From NCBI GenBank assembly GCA_002869685.1, contig PKUE01000142.1:1-58199 (forward strand): a DNA stretch of 58,199 nt, given 5' to 3'. Position numbers and translations under genes: made by a program. This DNA comes from Desulfuromonas sp. Lineage in GTDB: Bacteria > Desulfobacterota > Desulfuromonadia > Desulfuromonadales > Desulfuromonadaceae. How positions within the stretch are numbered: the stretch's first letter is position 1; the number at the start of each line of letters is the position of its first letter. This document shows positions 35,940 through 47,419 of this stretch, in pieces. Below the pieces are notes generated by a model. That model was not told the origin of the DNA. It saw only the letters and a program-made list of their open reading frames with translations, and did no database searches.

Positions 35940-36476
35940 ATGGGTTCCAAAGAAAAAAGCATTTTGGACGGATCATCCATAGAGCGTGCCATTACCCGAA
36001 TCACCCATGAGATTCTCGAAAAAAACAAGGGTTGCGACAATCTTGTGCTGATCGGTATTCGCAGCGGAGGTGACCACCTCGCAGCCTTGATTCGCCAGCG
36101 TATCAAGGAGATTGAAGGCGGCGAGGTGCCTCATGGCGCGGTTGATGTGACCATGTACCGCGACGATGTAGGTCATGGCTCAGTGCGACCGATGGGTAAA
36201 ACCGACATCCCATTTGCCCTGGACAACCGCCACGTTATTCTGGTGGACGAAGTGATCTATACCGGTCGCACTATCCGGGCGGCAATGGATGCCCTCATGG
36301 ATATCGGCCGCCCCAGCAGCATTCAGCTGGCGGTTCTTGTCGACCGCGGCCACCGCGAGTTGCCTATTCGCGCTGATTATGTCGGACGAAATGTCCCCTC
36401 AGCGCGGGATGAAAAAATACAGGTTTTATTTGATGAGGCACATCTGCCACTTGAAGTACGACTGATCAAGCCTTGA
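35940..36476 (+). CDS. pyrR: bifunctional pyr operon regulator / uracil phosphoribosyltransferase
   Basis: A 178-residue PyrR. It has the PRPP-binding motif VILVDEVIYTGRTIRAAMDAL, split as VILVDEVIYTGRTIR and AAMDAL, and the N-terminal region LIGIRSGGDHLAALI. The family binds pyr leader RNA when UMP is high and also makes UMP from uracil. AGGAGG precedes the ATG. It is first gene of the pyr operon, directly behind the attenuator it would control. Confidence 0.95.
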   Translation: MGSKEKSILDGSSIERAITRITHEILEKNKGCDNLVLIGIRSGGDHLAALIRQRIKEIEGGEVPHGAVDVTMYRDDVGHGSVRPMGKTDIPFALDNRHVILVDEVIYTGRTIRAAMDALMDIGRPSSIQLAVLVDRGHRELPIRADYVGRNVPSARDEKIQVLFDEAHLPLEVRLIKP

Positions 36477-36494
36477 TGACCAAAGGGGAGTGAC

Positions 36495-37430
36495 ATGGCA
36501 TTTTCACACAGACACATTATCGGCACCCAACAGCTTTCCAAAGCAGATATCGAACTGATTCTGGAAACGGCAGAAAGCTTTAAGGAAGTCAATCAGCGCG
36601 ATATCAAGAAAGTTCCGACATTACGCGGCAAAACGATTATCAATCTGTTTTATGAAAACAGTACGCGAACACGCACTTCCTTTGAGTTGGCTGGTAAGCG
36701 GATGTCTGCCGACACGATCAATATTTCAGCTTCAGGCTCATCGGTCACCAAGGGGGAGACCCTTGAAGATACCGCCAAAAACATTGAAGCAATGAATGCC
36801 GATGTGATTGTTATGCGCCATTCCTGCTCAGGAGCTCCCGACTATCTTGCCCAACGTCTGACAAAAAGTTCGGTCATTAATGCCGGAGATGGCTTTCACG
36901 AACACCCTAGCCAGGCGCTGCTTGACCTGCTGACGATCAAGGAACACAAAGGGAAAATTGAAGGGCTGACCGTCGCGATTATCGGTGACATTGCCCGCAG
37001 TCGCGTGGCCCGGTCCGACCTCTACGCCTTGAAGACTATGGGTGCAACAGTGCGCCTCGCCGGTCCAGCAACGATGCTGCCACCCGGTATTGAGGAACTG
37101 GGAGCCGAAGTCTACACCGACATCAACGAAGCCATTAAAGATGCCGACGTTGTCATAATGCTACGCATTCAGCTTGAGCGGGAAGGGGGCAATACACTGA
37201 TTCCCACATTACGTGAGTATGCGCAGTTTTTCGCATTGAATACCGAAAATATCAAACTGGCTAAGCCCGATGCCATTGTCATGCACCCCGGTCCACTCAA
37301 TCGTGGCGTTGAGATCTCTTCCTATGTTGCCGATGGCGTGCAGAATGTCATTCTGGATCAGGTTGAGAACGGTGTTGCCGTCAGGATGGCGCTGTTGTAT
37401 CTGCTGGCTGGCGGTAGCGACGAAGAATAA
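36495..37430 (+). CDS. pyrB: aspartate carbamoyltransferase catalytic subunit
   Basis: A 311-residue ATCase. Carbamoyl-phosphate sites are [15 protein letters not shown] and [11 protein letters not shown], with [14 protein letters not shown] in the middle and the 80s-loop [12 protein letters not shown]-terminal [12 protein letters not shown] is the aspartate-side motif. No regulatory PyrI is present. It follows pyrR by 18 bases. Confidence 0.97.
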   Translation: MAFSHRHIIGTQQLSKADIELILETAESFKEVNQRDIKKVPTLRGKTIINLFYENSTRTRTSFELAGKRMSADTINISASGSSVTKGETLEDTAKNIEAMNADVIVMRHSCSGAPDYLAQRLTKSSVINAGDGFHEHPSQALLDLLTIKEHKGKIEGLTVAIIGDIARSRVARSDLYALKTMGATVRLAGPATMLPPGIEELGAEVYTDINEAIKDADVVIMLRIQLEREGGNTLIPTLREYAQFFALNTENIKLAKPDAIVMHPGPLNRGVEISSYVADGVQNVILDQVENGVAVRMALLYLLAGGSDEE

Positions 37431-37457
37431 TCCCACTCCTGAGAGAAGAGGTTTGCA

Positions 37458-38738
37458 ATGAAAACAGTGATTAAAAATGGACATATCATCGACCCCTCAC
37501 AGGATATTGATGGCCGTTTCGACTTGGTCATTGCCGAAGGGGTGATCGTTGAGATTGGGGAGAACCTGGCAACGGAGGGTGCTGACGAGGTTATTGATGC
37601 CGATGGCCTGCTTGTCACTCCGGGCCTGATTGATATCCATGTTCACCTGCGTGATCCGGGCTATGAGTACAAAGAAGACATCATTACCGGCACCAGGGCA
37701 GCTGCTGCCGGCGGGTTTACGTCTGTCGCATGTATGCCGAATACCAAACCGGTTAATGACAACAAAGCCATCGTCCACTACATGATCAACAAAGCCAATC
37801 TGGAAGGCTCTGCCAATGTTTTCCCGATTTGTACCATTACCAAAGGGCAAAAAGGGACTTCTCTGGTCGAGATGGGCGACCTGAAACTGGCTGGCTGCAT
37901 CGGTTTTTCTGACGACGGTCTCAATGTTGAATGTGGTGACGTCCTCCGCCGGGCCATGGAATACGCCGGTGGATTCTCCATGCCGATCATTGCCCATGCC
38001 GAGGATGAGGGGATCAAGTCCGGCGGCGTTATGAACGAGGGGCGCGTGGCAACCGAACTCGGTCTGGCCGGAAATCCCTGGGTTGCTGAAGCGTCAACCG
38101 TCGCTCGTGACCTGATGCTGGCTGAACTGACCGGCGCCCGCTTGCATGTCTGCCATATCTCCACGCGGCGAACCGTCGAGCTGATCCGCGAAGCAAAGGC
38201 TCGTGGCGTTAAAGCAACCTGCGAGGTCACTCCGCACCACTTCACGCTGACTGAAGAAGCCGTTCGCGGTTATGATGTCAACGCAAAAATGGGTCCGCCA
38301 TTACGGACTGCCGATGATGTCGCAGCCATGAAAGAAGGTTTGGCCGATGGCACAATCGATGCCATTGCAACAGATCATGCGCCGCACCACATTGATGATA
38401 AAAACGTCGAGTTTAATGTTGCGGCCAACGGTCTTGTTGGGCTGGAAACCGCCTTACCACTGACCTTGAATCTGGTTCGTGAAGGCGTTTTGACCATGAA
38501 ACAGGCGATCAGCTGTCTGACAGATCGTCCGGCAACGGCACTGAATATCCCACGTGGAACTTTGACCTGTGGCAGTGTCGCGGATATCACCCTGATCGAT
38601 CCAGATTTCAAATGGACTCTGGACGCAAAAACCATGAAGACCAAAGCTCGCAACACCCCCTTCGATGGATGGGAACTGACAGGTGCAGCCATGTTGACCA
38701 TGCGTCAGGGTAAGACCACTTTTCAGCGTGAACAGTAA
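37458..38738 (+). CDS. pyrC: dihydroorotase (class I)
   Basis: A 426-residue amidohydrolase. The metal-binding motif is [17 protein letters not shown], seen as [10 protein letters not shown]. Later ligands lie in [21 protein letters not shown] and [12 protein letters not shown]. Class I (PyrC type 1) with an N-terminal beta-sandwich and the zinc-bridging Lys replaced by Asp or carbamylated Lys region. It closes carbamoyl-aspartate to dihydroorotate. Follows pyrB by 27 bases. Confidence 0.95.
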   Translation: MKTVIKNGHIIDPSQDIDGRFDLVIAEGVIVEIGENLATEGADEVIDADGLLVTPGLIDIHVHLRDPGYEYKEDIITGTRAAAAGGFTSVACMPNTKPVNDNKAIVHYMINKANLEGSANVFPICTITKGQKGTSLVEMGDLKLAGCIGFSDDGLNVECGDVLRRAMEYAGGFSMPIIAHAEDEGIKSGGVMNEGRVATELGLAGNPWVAEASTVARDLMLAELTGARLHVCHISTRRTVELIREAKARGVKATCEVTPHHFTLTEEAVRGYDVNAKMGPPLRTADDVAAMKEGLADGTIDAIATDHAPHHIDDKNVEFNVAANGLVGLETALPLTLNLVREGVLTMKQAISCLTDRPATALNIPRGTLTCGSVADITLIDPDFKWTLDAKTMKTKARNTPFDGWELTGAAMLTMRQGKTTFQREQ

Positions 38739-38792
38739 TTTGAACAGCAAGCACTACAGCAACTAACCAGCAATAAGGAGCACACCCCTAGA

Positions 38793-39923
38793 ATGAAAGC
38801 AATTCTGGCTCTTGCAGATGGCCGGGTTTTCCACGGTCAGAGCATCGGTGCCGTTGGAGAAACCTTCGGTGAAGTCGTTTTCAATACCAGCCTCAGCGGC
38901 TACCAGGAAATCCTGACAGATCCTTCGTACCATGGTGAGATCGTCACAATGACGTATCCGCAAATCGGTAACTACGGTATCAATACTGAGGATGTCGAGT
39001 CTTCCAAGCCGCATCTTGCCGGTTTCATCGTCAAGGAAAGCTGTGAATTCCCCAGCAACTGGCGCAGTGAACTCAGCTTGAACGACTATCTGCAGCAGAA
39101 TAATATTGTTGGCATTCAAGGGATCGACACTCGTGCACTGGTAAAACACATTCGTGACCATGGTGCACAAACCGGTGTGATTTCGACAACGGACCTTGAT
39201 GTTGCCAGCCTGATTGAGAAAGCACGCAAAGCACCCGGCCTGGTTGGTCGTGACCTGGTCAAAGAAGTGACGACCAATGCCCCTTATGAATGGGCAGAAG
39301 GCTTATGGGATCTGGAACAGGGCTACACCCAACTCAACGAGCCGGCGTCCTACCATGTTGTCGCTTACGACTTCGGCATTAAGCGCAATATCCTGCGCAA
39401 TCTGGTCAGTGCAGGATGCCGTGTGACCGTTGTTCCGGCAACAACGCCTGCAGCAGAGGTCCTGGAGATGAAGCCTGACGGCGTTTTTCTCAGCAATGGT
39501 CCCGGTGATCCAGAACCCATTACCTATGCTCAAGACAATATCCGTCAATTGCTGGGCAAGGTTCCACTCTTTGGTATCTGTCTGGGGCATCAACTGTTGG
39601 CCATTGCTTTGGGTGGCTCAACGTATAAGCTTAAGTTCGGTCACCGTGGTGGCAATCAGCCCGTTCAGCAGAAAGAAAACGGAAAAGTTGAAATCACCTC
39701 GCAAAATCATGGTTTTGCCGTTTCAGCTGATAGCCTTGACCAGATGTCCGAAGTCAGTCACATCAACCTCAACGACAATACGGTCGAGGGGTTGTGTCAC
39801 ACGTCGTTCCCGGCATTTTCCGTCCAATATCATCCGGAGGCATCACCTGGTCCTCACGATGCACACTATCTGTTTGATCGCTTTATTAGCCTGATGGACG
39901 ACTTCAAGAAAAACAAGAACTAA
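38793..39923 (+). CDS. carA: carbamoyl-phosphate synthase small (glutaminase) subunit
   Basis: A 376-residue CarA. N-terminal [21 protein letters not shown] is typical of the family, seen as [11 protein letters not shown]. The class I glutaminase domain has the nucleophile Cys in [15 protein letters not shown] and the His-Glu of [11 protein letters not shown]. It hydrolyses glutamine and channels ammonia to CarB. 54 bases after pyrC. Confidence 0.97.
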   Translation: MKAILALADGRVFHGQSIGAVGETFGEVVFNTSLSGYQEILTDPSYHGEIVTMTYPQIGNYGINTEDVESSKPHLAGFIVKESCEFPSNWRSELSLNDYLQQNNIVGIQGIDTRALVKHIRDHGAQTGVISTTDLDVASLIEKARKAPGLVGRDLVKEVTTNAPYEWAEGLWDLEQGYTQLNEPASYHVVAYDFGIKRNILRNLVSAGCRVTVVPATTPAAEVLEMKPDGVFLSNGPGDPEPITYAQDNIRQLLGKVPLFGICLGHQLLAIALGGSTYKLKFGHRGGNQPVQQKENGKVEITSQNHGFAVSADSLDQMSEVSHINLNDNTVEGLCHTSFPAFSVQYHPEASPGPHDAHYLFDRFISLMDDFKKNKN

Positions 39924-39933
39924 GGATAGATAA

Positions 39934-42900
39934 ATGCCTAAACGTACTGACATAAAAAAGATTCTTATTATCGGCGCCGGCCCTATTGTTATTGGTCAGG
40001 CCTGTGAATTTGACTACTCCGGAACCCAGGCGTGCAAAGCGCTGAAAGACGAAGGCTATGAGGTTGTCCTGCTGAACTCTAATCCGGCAACCATCATGAC
40101 GGATCCGGATTTTGCTGATCGGACGTATATTGAACCGGTCACCCCTGCAGTGTTGGCAAAAATTATTGAAAAAGAACGCCCTGATGCCGTTCTCCCGACC
40201 CTTGGTGGCCAGACGGCATTGAACACTGCGGTTGCCGTCGCCAAAGACGGCACGTTGGAAAAGTTTGGCGTAGAGTTGATCGGCGCCAAGCTTCCAGCCA
40301 TTGAGAAAGCTGAAGACCGGACCCTGTTTAAGCAGGCCATGGACAATATCGGCATTGCCGTACCCCGTTCAGGTCTGGCCCACAACTACGATGAAGCGAT
40401 GGAGGTCATTGAAGACGTCGGTTTCCCAGCTATCATCCGCCCATCTTTTACCCTGGGTGGAACCGGTGGTGGCATTGCCTACAATCGCGAAGAATACGAG
40501 ACCATGGCCATGGCTGGCATTGACGCTTCTCCGACCAAAGAAATCCTCGTTGAAGAATCGGTTATCGGCTGGAAAGAGTACGAGCTAGAGGTCATGCGCG
40601 ACCTGGCCGACAACGTCGTGATCATCTGTTCCATCGAAAACTTTGACGCCATGGGTGTCCATACCGGCGATTCCATTACTGTCGCTCCGGCTCAAACCCT
40701 GACAGACAAGGAATATCAGATTCTACGGGATGCCTCCCTGAAGATAATCCGTGAAATCGGCGTTGAAACTGGCGGATCCAATATCCAGTTCGGAATCAAT
40801 CCCAGAGATGGTCGTCTGGTTGTCATTGAAATGAATCCACGCGTATCTCGTTCTTCAGCACTGGCGTCCAAGGCGACCGGCTTCCCCATTGCCAAAATTG
40901 CCGCCAAGCTTTCCGTTGGTTACACTCTTGACGAGATCCCCAACGATATCACCCGGGAAACTTTCGCGTCATTTGAACCGACCATTGACTATGTGGTCAC
41001 CAAAGTTCCCCGCTTTACTTTTGAGAAGTTCCCCAGTACCGACCCGACCCTGACGACTCAGATGAAATCGGTTGGCGAAGCGATGGCAATTGGGCGCACT
41101 TTTAAAGAAAGCTTCCAGAAAGCATTACGCTCTATGGAAATCGGCTCCGATGGCTTTGAAAGCCGACTTTTTGCTACACCGGCCGAGATCGGAACGCCGT
41201 TAAGTGACAGCGACATGGAGCTGCTGCGCAACAAGTTGCGTGTCCCCAACGTTGATCGGGTCTGGTATTTAGGCGACGCGCTGCGTGCCGGAATCGCCAT
41301 TGAAGAAATCTACCAGATCAGCGGTCTCGATCCGTGGTTCGTGAACAACATCCGCCAGATTATTGAAAAAGAGTCGCAACTTTATGCCCAGCGTAACGCC
41401 ATTCTGTCCGGATCAGAAGAGGGGATCGAACTGCTGCACGAGGCCAAGCAATACGGCTTTTCAGACCGTCGTCTGGCCTACCTGCTGGACAGCCATGAAA
41501 ACACGGTGCGTCAACTGCGCCACGACAACAACATTCGCCCCGTCTACAAGCGGGTAGACACCTGCGCAGCCGAATTCGAAGCGTTCACGCCGTACATGTA
41601 CTCCACCTATGAGGAAGAGTGCGAAGCAAACCCCAGCAATAAAAAGAAGATCATGATTCTCGGTGGCGGGCCTAACCGCATCGGCCAAGGGATCGAGTTC
41701 GACTATTGCTGTGTCCACGGTGTTTTTGCCCTGCATGATGATGGCTATGAAACCATCATGGTTAACTGCAACCCGGAAACCGTTTCAACCGACTACGACA
41801 CGTCAGACCGTCTTTATTTTGAGCCTCTGACGCTCGAAGATGTTCTTGAGATTGTCGCAGTTGAAAAGCCCGATGGTGTCATTGTTCAGTTTGGTGGCCA
41901 AACACCGCTAAAACTGGCTGTTGCTCTCGAAAAGGCCGGAGTACCAATTATTGGTACCAGCCCTGATGCGATTGACCGCGCGGAAGACCGTGAGCGCTTC
42001 CAGGCGCTTTTACATAAACTGGACCTCAAACAACCGGCGAACGGCTTGGCACGCTCTTTCGAAGAAGCCGAAACCATTGCCGATCAAATCGGTTATCCGG
42101 TTGTTGTACGTCCCTCATATGTGCTCGGTGGCCGCGCTATGGAGATTGTTTATAGCATTGACCAACTACGCAACTACATGAAGTTTGCGGTTCAGGCGTC
42201 ACCGGAACATCCCATCCTGATCGATAAATTCCTTGATCATGCGATTGAAATCGACGTCGATGCGCTGGCAGACGGTACAGATGTCGTTATTGGCGGAATC
42301 ATGCAGCATATTGAAGAAGCGGGGATTCACTCCGGGGATTCGGCTTGCTCATTGCCACCTTATTCACTGGCGGAATCACTGATCGAAGAAGTCCGGCGTC
42401 AGACTCGAGCCCTGGCCCTTGAACTGGGCGTCATAGGTCTGATGAATATCCAGTTCGCCGTCAAAGATGGCATTGTTTACCTGATTGAGGTCAATCCTCG
42501 CGCCAGCCGGACATCACCGTTTGTCTCTAAAGCAACCGGGCGGCCGTTAGCCAAAATTGCCGCACGCCTGATGGCCGGGAAAACCCTTAAAGAACTGAAC
42601 ATCCTCAACGACATCGTCCCCAACCATGTTGCCGTCAAGGAATCAGTGTTCCCGTTTGCCAAATTCCCCGGCGTTGACACACTGCTCGGCCCTGAAATGA
42701 AATCGACGGGTGAGGTCATGGGCCTGGATAAAGACTTCGGCAAAGCATTTGCTAAAGCGCAACTTGGCGCCGGGGTCAACCTGCCACTGAGCGGTAAAGT
42801 CTTTATCAGCGTAAAGGACAGTGACAAACCTGCGGCCATCGAGATCGCCCGCAAGCTGGTTGCTGCCGGTTTCAGTCTGATCGCTACCGGTGGTACGGCA

Positions 42901-43185
42901 ACAGTAATTGAAGAAAACGGCTTGCACGTTGAACGGGTCAACAAGGTCAAAGAAGGTCGGCCTCACTGTGTGGATGCCATCATGAATGGCGACATTGCCA
43001 TGGTTTTCAACACCACCTTCGGCATGCAATCCATTGCGGACTCTTATTCGATCCGCCGTTCAGCCCTGATTTACAGCGTGGCATACTTCACCACCGTTAC
43101 CGGTATGGATGCTGCTATCGACGGCATCATGGCGATGCAGAGAGAAAGTCTTGACGCTGTGGCACTGCAGGAGTATAGTTTTTAA
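39934..43185 (+). CDS. carB: carbamoyl-phosphate synthase large subunit
   Basis: A 1083-residue CarB of normal length. Two homologous ATP-grasp halves are visible ([18 protein letters not shown] and [18 protein letters not shown] as the starts of each half). They are joined by an oligomerisation domain, with a C-terminal MGS-like allosteric domain (about 940-1083). It makes carbamoyl phosphate from ammonia, bicarbonate and two ATP. Last gene of the pyr operon, 10 bases after carA. Confidence 0.97.
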   Translation: MPKRTDIKKILIIGAGPIVIGQACEFDYSGTQACKALKDEGYEVVLLNSNPATIMTDPDFADRTYIEPVTPAVLAKIIEKERPDAVLPTLGGQTALNTAVAVAKDGTLEKFGVELIGAKLPAIEKAEDRTLFKQAMDNIGIAVPRSGLAHNYDEAMEVIEDVGFPAIIRPSFTLGGTGGGIAYNREEYETMAMAGIDASPTKEILVEESVIGWKEYELEVMRDLADNVVIICSIENFDAMGVHTGDSITVAPAQTLTDKEYQILRDASLKIIREIGVETGGSNIQFGINPRDGRLVVIEMNPRVSRSSALASKATGFPIAKIAAKLSVGYTLDEIPNDITRETFASFEPTIDYVVTKVPRFTFEKFPSTDPTLTTQMKSVGEAMAIGRTFKESFQKALRSMEIGSDGFESRLFATPAEIGTPLSDSDMELLRNKLRVPNVDRVWYLGDALRAGIAIEEIYQISGLDPWFVNNIRQIIEKESQLYAQRNAILSGSEEGIELLHEAKQYGFSDRRLAYLLDSHENTVRQLRHDNNIRPVYKRVDTCAAEFEAFTPYMYSTYEEECEANPSNKKKIMILGGGPNRIGQGIEFDYCCVHGVFALHDDGYETIMVNCNPETVSTDYDTSDRLYFEPLTLEDVLEIVAVEKPDGVIVQFGGQTPLKLAVALEKAGVPIIGTSPDAIDRAEDRERFQALLHKLDLKQPANGLARSFEEAETIADQIGYPVVVRPSYVLGGRAMEIVYSIDQLRNYMKFAVQASPEHPILIDKFLDHAIEIDVDALADGTDVVIGGIMQHIEEAGIHSGDSACSLPPYSLAESLIEEVRRQTRALALELGVIGLMNIQFAVKDGIVYLIEVNPRASRTSPFVSKATGRPLAKIAARLMAGKTLKELNILNDIVPNHVAVKESVFPFAKFPGVDTLLGPEMKSTGEVMGLDKDFGKAFAKAQLGAGVNLPLSGKVFISVKDSDKPAAIEIARKLVAAGFSLIATGGTATVIEENGLHVERVNKVKEGRPHCVDAIMNGDIAMVFNTTFGMQSIADSYSIRRSALIYSVAYFTTVTGMDAAIDGIMAMQRESLDAVALQEYSF

Positions 43186-43216
43186 CCTTGCAGCAAAACA
43201 ATTCTGATTGAACACC

Positions 43217-43260
43217 AAAGGTTGCGGGCGGAACTCTTCTGCCCGTAACTTTCTTTTTTA
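43217..43260 (+). terminator. intrinsic terminator after carB
   Basis: AAAGGTTGCGGGC and GCCCGTAACTTT form an imperfect stem around an 11-base loop, followed by CTTTTTT. It ends the pyr operon, about 18 bases before the greA start. Confidence 0.75.
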
Positions 43261-43278
43261 AAAGAGGAAATAGAACGA

Positions 43279-43755
43279 ATGGCTGATTCAGTACCCATGA
43301 CCCCCGAGTGTTACGCCCGTCTTCAGGAAGAGCTTAAAACCCGTGTCCGCGTTGATCGCCCTAAAGTGGTACAGGACATTGCTGAAGCTCGTTCCCACGG
43401 TGACCTTTCCGAAAACGCCGAATATGACGCCGCTAAAGACCGTCAGGCTCACATCGAAGGTCGTATTGCTGAGCTCAATGACAAACTGGCACGTGCCGAA
43501 GTCATTGACCCGAAAAGCATCAATACGGAAAAAATCGTTTTCGGTGCAACCGTCACTCTGTTTGATACCGACACGGACAATGAAGTGGTTTACCAGATCG
43601 TCGGTGAAGATGAGGCCGACATCAAGCAGGGTAAGATTTCCGTTACCTCGCCGGTGGGTAAAGCACTGATTGGTCATACCCTTGATGATGAAGTTCGTAT
43701 TCAGGTTCCCTCCGGCACCAAAGTTTACGAAGTCACTGAAGTCGAATATAAATAA
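43279..43755 (+). CDS. greA: transcription elongation factor GreA
   Basis: A 158-residue GreA of standard size. An N-terminal coiled coil (about 1-75; DIAEARSHGDLSENAEYDAAK contains the acidic tip residues) is followed by the C-terminal FKBP-like domain (PVGKALIGHTLDDEV). It stimulates RNA cleavage in backtracked RNA polymerase. AAAGAGGAAA lies before the ATG. Confidence 0.95.
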   Translation: MADSVPMTPECYARLQEELKTRVRVDRPKVVQDIAEARSHGDLSENAEYDAAKDRQAHIEGRIAELNDKLARAEVIDPKSINTEKIVFGATVTLFDTDTDNEVVYQIVGEDEADIKQGKISVTSPVGKALIGHTLDDEVRIQVPSGTKVYEVTEVEYK

Positions 43756-43766
43756 AGACCGCCAGT

Positions 43767-43964
43767 ATGATCGATAAAGCAACGAAAATGGCCGAAATTC
43801 TCAAATGCCATCCACAAGCCAAAGAGGTGTTGGAATCCTTTGGATTGTGCTGTTCCACCTGTTCCGGGGCCAAACATGAATCGTTGGAGCAGGGGGCCAT
43901 CAACCATGGTTTGGATGTAAATGAGTTACTCAATCGGCTTAACGCTCTGTTTGTCGATTCATAG
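43767..43964 (+). CDS. DUF1858 small Cys-containing protein
   Basis: A 65-residue protein of the DUF1858 type (found as an N-terminal domain in ScdA/RIC and hybrid-cluster-associated redox proteins). The signature is KMAEILKCHPQAKEVLESFG followed by LCCSTCSGAKHESLEQGA. The Cys pair may be redox active. It lies 11 bases after greA and 30 bases before recG, with no clear ribosome site at its own ATG, so it probably shares their transcript. Confidence 0.75.
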   Translation: MIDKATKMAEILKCHPQAKEVLESFGLCCSTCSGAKHESLEQGAINHGLDVNELLNRLNALFVDS

Positions 43965-43994
43965 AGCACAACATAAACGAGATCAACTATCTCA

Positions 43995-46106
43995 ATGAAC
44001 AGTTGCGAAACACCGTCGACCACGTTAAACGCCCCTCTGAGTGAACTCAGAGGGGTCGGTTCGCGACTGTATGAAAAACTTCTCCGCCTGGGTCTGCGTA
44101 CTATTGAAGACCTGCTGTTCACCCTGCCAATCCGCTACGAAGATCGTCGACATTTCACCTCCATCAGTCAGTTAAAACCAGGCGAATCCGGCCAGTTTCA
44201 TGGTCAAATCCTCAGTGCTGACGAAGTTGCCGTCGGCCGCGGGCGGAAAAAGCTCTATGAAGTCGTTGTCAGTGACAACAGTGGCCAGATTCTGCTCAAA
44301 TGGTTTCATTATCGGCGCGAATGGATGAAGAAAAACTACCTCCCGGGCCGGAATATCCAGGTTTATGGAGAAGTAAAAATATTCTCCGGGCATCGTGAGA
44401 TACTTCATCCCGAAGTGGAATTCAGGACCACCGGCAACTCGGATCAACGTATTTTGCCGATCTATCCTTTGACCGAGGGGTTATCGCAAAAACAACTGCG
44501 TTCGTTCTGTCAACAAGCCGTCAGTCAATATGCCGACCAGATACCAACGCATATCCCCGCCGCTCTGCTTGAAAAACGGCATTTGCTGCCTTTAAATGAA
44601 GCGGTACTTCACTGTCATTGCCCTCCCAACAACAGCGATTTCGGAATATTGCAACAAGGGCGGGATCGGGCACGCACGACTTTGATTTACGACGAATTCT
44701 TTTACCTGCAACTGGGGCTGGCATTACGTCATCGAGGTGTCCAGCTGGAGCAGGGCAGGGCATTCACGTTGGAACACCGCTTTACCCAGCCACTGGCAAA
44801 AGCGTTGCCGTTTCGTCTTACCCATGCCCAAAAACGCGTTCTCGGAGAAATAAAACTGGACATGCTCTCACCACATCCGATGAACCGTCTTATCCAGGGG
44901 GATGTCGGCAGTGGCAAAACGATTGTTGCATTGATGGCCGCATTGATCGCCATTGAAAATGGCGCCCAAAGTGCAGTCCTGGCTCCAACCGAAATTCTCG
45001 CCGAACAACATTTCCATCAGTTTCATCACTGGTTGACGCTCCTTGGTCTCAACAGCGCGTTGCTCACAGGTTCAACCACTAAACCTGAGCGACAAGAGCT
45101 GTTACAACAACTCAAACAAGGCGATCTTCATCTCTTGGTGGGAACCCATGCTGTCCTCCAAAATGATGTGGAATTTCATGACCTTGGTCTGGTCATCATC
45201 GACGAACAACATCGTTTTGGTGTACAGCAACGGCAACAACTGCGTAAAAAAGGGCGTCATCCAGACACCCTGGTAATGACAGCCACTCCAATCCCCCGCA
45301 CACTGTCTCTGACACTTTATGGGGATCTGTCCATGTCGATCATCGATGAATTACCACCGGGCCGCACTCCGGTCACGACTCGAATTGTGCGTAAACATCA
45401 ACGGGACCAGCTCATTGAATTTGTAAAACAACAGCTGGACAAAGGGCATCAGGTTTATTTTGTTTACCCGCTGGTAGAGCAAAGTGAACATTCCGATCTT
45501 CAAGCTGCCACAGATGCTTTTAAGTCCTTGCAAAACGCCTTGGGAGACAGTTACAGGGGAGGGCTTTTGCATGGGCGCCTCCATGCCAGGGATAAAGAAG
45601 CGGTTATGCAGCTCTTCAAACAGGGAGAACTCGATTATCTGGTCGCAACAACTGTCATAGAAGTCGGCATCGATATTCCTAATGCCTCGGTTATGGTGAT
45701 TGAACATGCAGAGCGCTTCGGTCTGGCCCAACTACATCAGTTACGTGGCAGAGTCGGTCGCGGAGCCGCTAAAAGCTACTGCCTTCTGGTACAATCAGAT
45801 CAATGTAGTGAAGAAGGGCGCAAACGACTCAAAATCATGGAAGGTTCAAATGATGGTTTCGTAATTGCCGAATCCGATCTTGAATTGCGTGGCCCGGGAG
45901 AGTTCCTCGGCACCCGCCAGGCAGGGATCGAAAATTTTCGAGTTGCCAACCTTCTTCATGATGCCGACATTCTCGAGCTGGCCCGTGAAGATGCACTTGA
46001 ACTCGCCTTACAAGCTGATTTTTTAACAGCACCGTGCTACGCAGGTTTACGACATACACTGCAACAACGCTGGGGAACCCGCCTCGAATTAGCCAGTGTT
46101 GGCTAG
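43995..46106 (+). CDS. recG: ATP-dependent DNA helicase RecG
   Basis: A 703-residue RecG with a wedge/OB domain (about 30-200), helicase motif I GDVGSGKTIVAL, motif II VIIDEQHRFGVQQR (DEQH), motif III MTATPIPRTL, and motif VI with QLRGRVGRG and the TRG-like tail. It remodels stalled forks and Holliday junctions. Slightly shorter at the N-terminus than E. coli RecG. The ATG used here has no strong ribosome site. Confidence 0.95.
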   Translation: MNSCETPSTTLNAPLSELRGVGSRLYEKLLRLGLRTIEDLLFTLPIRYEDRRHFTSISQLKPGESGQFHGQILSADEVAVGRGRKKLYEVVVSDNSGQILLKWFHYRREWMKKNYLPGRNIQVYGEVKIFSGHREILHPEVEFRTTGNSDQRILPIYPLTEGLSQKQLRSFCQQAVSQYADQIPTHIPAALLEKRHLLPLNEAVLHCHCPPNNSDFGILQQGRDRARTTLIYDEFFYLQLGLALRHRGVQLEQGRAFTLEHRFTQPLAKALPFRLTHAQKRVLGEIKLDMLSPHPMNRLIQGDVGSGKTIVALMAALIAIENGAQSAVLAPTEILAEQHFHQFHHWLTLLGLNSALLTGSTTKPERQELLQQLKQGDLHLLVGTHAVLQNDVEFHDLGLVIIDEQHRFGVQQRQQLRKKGRHPDTLVMTATPIPRTLSLTLYGDLSMSIIDELPPGRTPVTTRIVRKHQRDQLIEFVKQQLDKGHQVYFVYPLVEQSEHSDLQAATDAFKSLQNALGDSYRGGLLHGRLHARDKEAVMQLFKQGELDYLVATTVIEVGIDIPNASVMVIEHAERFGLAQLHQLRGRVGRGAAKSYCLLVQSDQCSEEGRKRLKIMEGSNDGFVIAESDLELRGPGEFLGTRQAGIENFRVANLLHDADILELAREDALELALQADFLTAPCYAGLRHTLQQRWGTRLELASVG

Positions 46107-46118
46107 CAAGGAGACCAC

Positions 46119-47354
46119 ATGATAAACGCAAAACGGTTTCAGGACGACTTTTGTGCCATTGCCCAGTTCGGTGTCCTCGATAATGGCGGGGTCACTCGTC
46201 TTGCCTTGACCCCGCCTGATTATGAAGCACGAAATTATTTGATCAGAAGCATGCAAAATGCTGGTCTCAGCGTGCGTATAGACAGTTTCGGTAATATTCG
46301 TGGGCGTAGAGCGGCGGAAAATCAACAGCTTCCAGCGGTCATGATTGGATCACATCTCGACACAGTTCCGCAGGGCGGCCATTATGATGGAGTCATTGGC
46401 GTTCTTGCCGGTCTGGAAATTATCCGCCATCTCAATGATGAGAATATCTCCACAAAACATCCTGTTGAATTGATAAATTTCTGCTGTGAAGAATCGAGCC
46501 GTTTTGGTGTAGCAACGCTGGGCAGTAAGGGATTAACCGGGCAACTCACTTGCAACATGATGCAATCCATCCGCGATCACCAGGGAATTAGTTTTTATCA
46601 AGCGCTTCAGCAAGGTGGCTGTGCTCCTGACAATCACGCACAAGATATCCTGCGTCCGCAAGACATCAAGAGCTTCTTCGAGCTGCACATCGAACAGGGC
46701 CCGGTTCTGGAACACCAGAAGATCGATCTTGGTATCGTTACAGCCATTGCCGCACCGACACGATTCAGAGTGAAGATTATCGGCCAAAACGACCATTCCG
46801 GCACAACACCTATGGCATTACGACATGATGCACTGGTCGCCGCAGCGGAGCTCATCCTTGCCGTGCGCAACATTGCCTGTGACAGCAGTCCGGACAGTGT
46901 GGCCACGGTAGGAGAAATTCACAATCGACCCAATGCCATGAACGTTATTCCCGGAGAAGTGCAACTCAGTGTTGACATCCGAGATATTGACCTCGAGCGC
47001 AAACGCATCATGACGGATAACTTCAAAGCACAGATTGCGATCATTCAACAGACCCATCAATGTCAGATTGAAAGTATGCTGCTGTGTGATGATCAACCAA
47101 TTACGTTGAACACTGGATTGCGAGATCACCTGAAAGACATAGCCAGACAACACAGCTGGAGTTATCACTGTATGCCTAGTGGTGCGGGCCACGATGCCAT
47201 GCATCTGGCAAAGCTTGCACCAACAGCCTTGGTTTTCATCCCATCACGAAATGGGATAAGTCACAACATTGCAGAAAGCAGTTCGCTTGAGAATATTGTT
47301 CGTGGTATTGAATTACTCAGCGAGGCTGTTAAGCAAGTTGCTCAAGCGGTATAA
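46119..47354 (+). CDS. M20-family Zn hydrolase (allantoate/N-carbamoyl amino acid amidohydrolase type)
   Basis: A 411-residue metal-dependent amidohydrolase. Motifs are GSHLDTVPQGGHYDGVIGVL (metal and catalytic Asp), CCEESSRFG, FELHIEQGPVLE and a C-terminal GAGHDAMHLAKLAP. This set is typical of AmaB/HyuC/AllC rather than ArgE. It would hydrolyse carbamoyl or formimino groups from amino-acid-like substrates. Its precise substrate is unknown. AAGGAG lies before the ATG. It ends 28 bases before the dif site. Confidence 0.85.
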   Translation: MINAKRFQDDFCAIAQFGVLDNGGVTRLALTPPDYEARNYLIRSMQNAGLSVRIDSFGNIRGRRAAENQQLPAVMIGSHLDTVPQGGHYDGVIGVLAGLEIIRHLNDENISTKHPVELINFCCEESSRFGVATLGSKGLTGQLTCNMMQSIRDHQGISFYQALQQGGCAPDNHAQDILRPQDIKSFFELHIEQGPVLEHQKIDLGIVTAIAAPTRFRVKIIGQNDHSGTTPMALRHDALVAAAELILAVRNIACDSSPDSVATVGEIHNRPNAMNVIPGEVQLSVDIRDIDLERKRIMTDNFKAQIAIIQQTHQCQIESMLLCDDQPITLNTGLRDHLKDIARQHSWSYHCMPSGAGHDAMHLAKLAPTALVFIPSRNGISHNIAESSSLENIVRGIELLSEAVKQVAQAV

Positions 47355-47382
47355 ATGTCTTCCAACTATCAGCCCACCCTAA

Positions 47383-47410
47383 AGTTTACATAATATTTCT
47401 TATGCGACAA
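47383..47410. other. dif: dif-like XerCD site / prophage left attachment site (attL)
   Basis: AGTTTACATAA-TATTTC-TTATGCGACAA has the layout 11-bp XerD arm, 6-bp centre, 11-bp XerC arm. Against E. coli dif read in the opposite sense (ATTTAACATAA-TATACA-TTATGCGCACC), the XerD arm matches 9 of 11, the centre 3 of 6 and the XerC arm 7 of 11. Its last 16 bases of core and XerC arm (47394-47409) are repeated exactly at 53416-53431. The prophage lies between. Confidence 0.82.
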
Positions 47411-47419
47411 AACTCGTTT

